Assembly: GCA_950106755.1 (NCBI GenBank)
Contig: OX467089.1
Location: forward strand, 7,132,501-7,196,500
Length of the DNA stretch: 64,000 bases
Origin: Climacium dendroides
Taxonomy: Eukaryota > Streptophyta > Bryopsida > Hypnales > Climaciaceae
Direction: 5' to 3'
Shown here piece after piece: positions 60,629-64,000 of the stretch (the stretch's first letter is position 1; each line of letters begins with the position of its first letter). The notes under the pieces were generated by a model. The model was not told where the DNA came from. It did not search any database and worked only from the letters and a program-made list of their open reading frames with translations. A program made the translations under genes and the position numbers.

Positions 60629-60983
60629 TGCAACCATCAACGGTATAAAACCGTTGTGGGGCTAACAATCAACGCCAAGTTGCGGACTTGGCTGGTTGTT
60701 GAAGTCCCCGTTAGTTGTCGACTGGTTCCGGGTTCGAATACCATCGGGCCCGTTGAATCAATCTGAGCAGCGGCAACTTGGCACCGCTAGTGAAGGCAGG
60801 AAATAACCAGCCAGCCAGCCTCCTACTTCCCCTGAGCTAAGCGACAAGATGTAGTACAAAACCCAAACCGTGGATTTCTCCACGACCCCACCTTTTCTAA
60901 CTCAATCCTTATACTCCATTGACGTTCTAAAGAGTTCTTTTCGTAGTTTTTAAACACCACACCTATTTACAACACGACATTCA
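60629..60983 (-). repeat. LTR of a Ty3/gypsy element (about 355 bp)
   Basis: On the minus strand the segment starts TGAATGTCG directly after a polypurine tract (TTTAGAAGGGG, 60984-60994) and ends GGTTGCA just before the primer-binding site. TG...CA ends, a PPT on one side and a PBS on the other define it. No second copy is inside the window, so the borders rest on these signals only. Confidence 0.55.
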
Positions 60984-61022
60984 CCCCTTCTAAACCTGCA
61001 CATCCTCTGGTATGTGCCAAGG

Positions 61023-64000
61023 TTATCTATGATCATCCCCAAGATAAACATCATCATCATCTCCAATATCTTCTTGTGCCATTTGTGGATTGAAAATCAA
61101 ATGCAAGTCATTTGAATCAAATCTCCCATCTCTCCTTCGAAATGCTTTGATTCGTTTACCTGCTACTGGAATTCTCAACATAGTACCATCTAACTCACGG
61201 AGTGTATAAGTGGCGTTTCCATTCTTCTTCATAACAACATAAGGCCCAAACCATCTTCGTGAAAACTTCTTCACCGTACTATGTTGATTCTCCAATGTAC
61301 TATTGAACATCAATACCCAATCTCCTTCTTCAATCTCCTTTATTCTTAAACGATGAGTTTTATCAAATCTTTCCTTATTCCCAAGCCTAGCAACTTTGAG
61401 TCTCTCAAGTGCAATCTCCATATCCTCTGGCAATCTTCCAAGCTGTTGAATACGGATCTCCAATAACCTCTCTCTTGTAATATTATCCTCCCAAGATAGA
61501 AACACCCAAGTTGGAATAGACTCTTCTCCAGGCATCATAGGCTTGTGTCCATGCATAAGTTCAATGGGCATATAACCTGTAACTGTACTATGAGTGGTTC
61601 TATCAGCCCACAAAGAAAACGGAAGTAGTTTAGGCCATATATTGGCCTTCCCTTTACAAGCCTTAACCAATGCATGAATAATAGGAGGATGACCCCTTTC
61701 ACTCTTGCCATTGGCCTCGGGATTGTAAGCAGTTGTTAATCTCAACTTCACTCCATATCTCTCAAAGAAATTTCGCGCTTCAACAACATCCAATTCTCCT
61801 CTATCAGCTCTCATCTGACCAATACTCCCATATCGACTGAAAATATCTTCAAGTATAAACCGGCAAACTGCTTCAGTGGTTTTGGTTCTCAACGCTCTTC
61901 CCTCAACAAAATTTGAAAGCTCTTCTCTTGCCAAAACAAGATATCTCATACCCCAAACTCCAGGTGGCATTATAACCAAATCAATCACCCACTGAAAATG
62001 GATAGAAGGAGGATAAGTAGGATGTAACTCATCTCTATATCGAATCTTTGATTGAAGTTGACATGTAACACATGAAGCAACAAACTCCTCCACATCTTTA
62101 TATAAACCCTTCCACCAATACCGCTCTTTAATCTTAGTATAAGTGGCCCAAATTCCTCTATGACCAGCCCAAAGAGCATCATGAAACTCTCGAAGCACTT
62201 GGTTTTTAGTTTCAAAATCATCAATCACTCTTAATGGCAACCCATCAGTTCTCTTTGCCTTCTTCCATAAAAAACCATCTTGCAAAAGATACCCATAAGA
62301 TTGATGTCGGATGTCTTTGAAAGCTTTGTCCGTCCATCCTTCTTGCCTCTCCAAAGTACTTATATAGAATCCAATATCCCTTAATCTTCCGTTGTAAAGC
62401 TCTTCTCTGAATGGCAATGCTTCATTAACCCCACTCTGTATGTCTGTAGCCAATACATAACCTTCATCTTCAATATCTTCATCTTTTTCATAACTCATTA
62501 TTTCTTCTTCATCAAAGTATTTGGCTCTTGACAACATATCCGCCACAGGGTTCATCTTGCCCGTAATGTGCTTTAAAATTGGATTCAATGACTTGATGTA
62601 CGCTATCCATCGAAGCATTGCAATATCTGGTGAATTGCAATTAGAAATCATACCCAAAAGAGGTAAACAGTCCGTCTCCAATACAACATCAGCACCAATG
62701 ATATAATTTCTTTCTGCTTTCAAAGCTGTAAGCACACCCCAAAGCTCCCTCTTAACTTGTGGATAAGCTCTTTGACGCTCAGTAAGTATCCTTGCTCCAA
62801 ACCGGATAGCAAATCGATTTCCTTCTACATCATTTTGGCCAACAGCCCACCCTATGGCTATTGGACTTGTGTCAACTGTTACAATCACCGGTCTTCCACT
62901 TTCATATTCAACCTGCTTCAAAATTGGCGGCGACTGCAAGATGTTCTTCAATTCTTTCATTGCCAAATCTTGCTCATGTTTCCAAACAAACTTGTTCTTT
63001 TTTCTCAATAGCTTATAAAGGGCTTCTGATATATGAGCAAAATGTGGTATCCAAATCTGATAAAAGACACATGCTCCTAGAAACCTCCTTACTTCAGTAG
63101 TATTGCTACAAGCCTTCATCTTGCCAATAGCATCTACTTTTTCAGGGTTAGGTTTCCTCCCATACCATCCACATTGGTGTCCAACAACCAAAATCTCATT
63201 GGTTCCAAATCTAGATTTTTCAATAGAAAGAGTTAGATTCACCTCTTCTAATCTGCTCAAGATGTTGTCTACATCTCTAATGTGCTCACTCACAAATGTT
63301 CTACATCCATCATTTTGAATACTACAATCTCTGTTTGCCTCTTCACATCCTTTAATAGGAATGTCATCTATAAACGGTATAGTTTTGTGTGGTACAAACT
63401 CCTTCAAAATTTGATTCATAGCATTCTGCATATGTGCTACCGAATTGGTAGCACCTTGAGGCAATGTACACATTCTAACCAACCCAAGTGGAGTTTTCAT
63501 AGTTGTCAAATCCCTACTCTCAAATGCAAGTTGGAATTGATCATAACCCGAATACAAATCTCCAATAGAGTAAATAGCATGCCCCGCAAACGCTTCTGCT
63601 ACTTCATCAACAATAGGCCCCGATCCTTTGTTTCGTATGGTTACCTTGTTAGCTGGCTGCATATCTTGAATAAATCGCAATGCTCCAGACTTTTTAGGCA
63701 CAGTAAACCATCGATTAGAATATGGAGCCATCGAAGGCTCTAGTATCCCCATGCGCACCTTCTCTTTCAATAATTCAATCAACTTGGGGAGCAAAGCTCG
63801 TGGAACCGGTATAGGTTTCAAATCCCATGGCATATGCGGAACTGTGAATATAACCATTGGTGCAACCACACTTGGATGCACACATCCGATTTCATCTGAT
63901 GAAGAAGCAAATGCCTTTCCATGAATAGAAAGCATGTCTCGAAATTTCTTTCTCTCCAACTCCAATAAAAATCCATCTCCTCCAATCTTGAGACTTGCTA
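61023..64000 (-). mobile_element. pol: Ty3/gypsy retrotransposon pol (RT, RNase H, integrase), 5'-truncated by window edge
   Basis: One open frame of at least 990 codons runs from the window edge to a stop at 61023. From N to C: reverse transcriptase with DLYSGYDQFQL, LPQGATNSVA and catalytic FIDD (63363-63374); RNase H with VTVDTSP, the RELWGVLTAL glutamate and LETDCLP; integrase zinc motif HDALWAGH...CVTCQ; integrase core with WVIDL, RADRGE and YNPEANGKSERGH as D, D, E; GPY-type module RWFGPYVV; acidic tail. No chromodomain is seen. Gag and protease lie beyond the edge. The frame has no stop or frameshift over about 3 kb, so the copy may be young. FIDD in place of YIDD is a tolerated variant of the active-site box. 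Confidence 0.92.

Noticed and set aside
60655..60770. tRNA-like GGTTCGAAT box
   Set aside because: The T-stem does not pair properly, no acceptor stem or anticodon arm can be drawn, and the sequence lies inside the proposed LTR.

Overview
The window is nuclear DNA of a plant. The genes are split by spliceosomal GT-AG introns and are plant-type: a UPL5-type HECT ubiquitin ligase, a phytocystatin with a legumain-inhibitor-type tail, a TAF15/FUS-like RNA-binding protein and a MON2 trafficking scaffold. Short gene islands of moderate GC sit in a very AT-rich, repeat-packed background. Nothing here fixes the species; many introns and the repeat landscape make a non-flowering land plant plausible, but that is a guess.

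Layout. 1-3.9 kb: AT-rich intergenic DNA. 3.9-11.1 kb: GC-richer leader, then a seven-exon HECT E3 ligase gene (+ strand). 11.1-21.3 kb: dense layers of small non-autonomous DNA transposons (TTAA-flanked elements, Stowaway-like, CACTA-like and foldback elements). 21.4-24.1 kb: four-exon phytocystatin gene (+) with two ABRE/G-box motifs upstream. 24.2-33.6 kb: a second transposon graveyard, with a complete 1.04 kb CACTA-type element, more TTAA-flanked elements and a LINE remnant cut by a MITE. 34.5-35.5 kb: uninterrupted TAF15-like gene (+). 36.5-37.5 kb: two adjacent copies of a TTAA-flanked family. 37.8-55.0 kb: a 43-exon MON2 gene (- strand), reconstructed exon by exon to an open frame of about 1,800 codons. 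55.4-60 kb: AT-rich DNA with a long-TIR MITE, an exon-like island and a purine-rich minisatellite. 60.0-64.0 kb: Ty3/gypsy retrotransposon material (- strand): pol running off the window edge, then polypurine tract, one LTR, a tRNA-Met-type primer-binding site and a gag-like ORF, in an order that suggests two tandem elements sharing an LTR.

The four host genes do not form a pathway; each is an independent transcription unit. The most unusual signal is the repeated occurrence (about 18 termini in 26 kb) of TTAA followed by CCC(C/T)TAAA(T/G)G as element ends in inverted pairs. This structure resembles piggyBac-type (TTAA target) MITEs, which are not a familiar part of plant genomes. A second small MITE family has 4-bp target duplications and about 20-bp termini. 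All exon boundaries were inferred by eye from splice consensus, reading frame and family knowledge; no alignment or transcript data were available.
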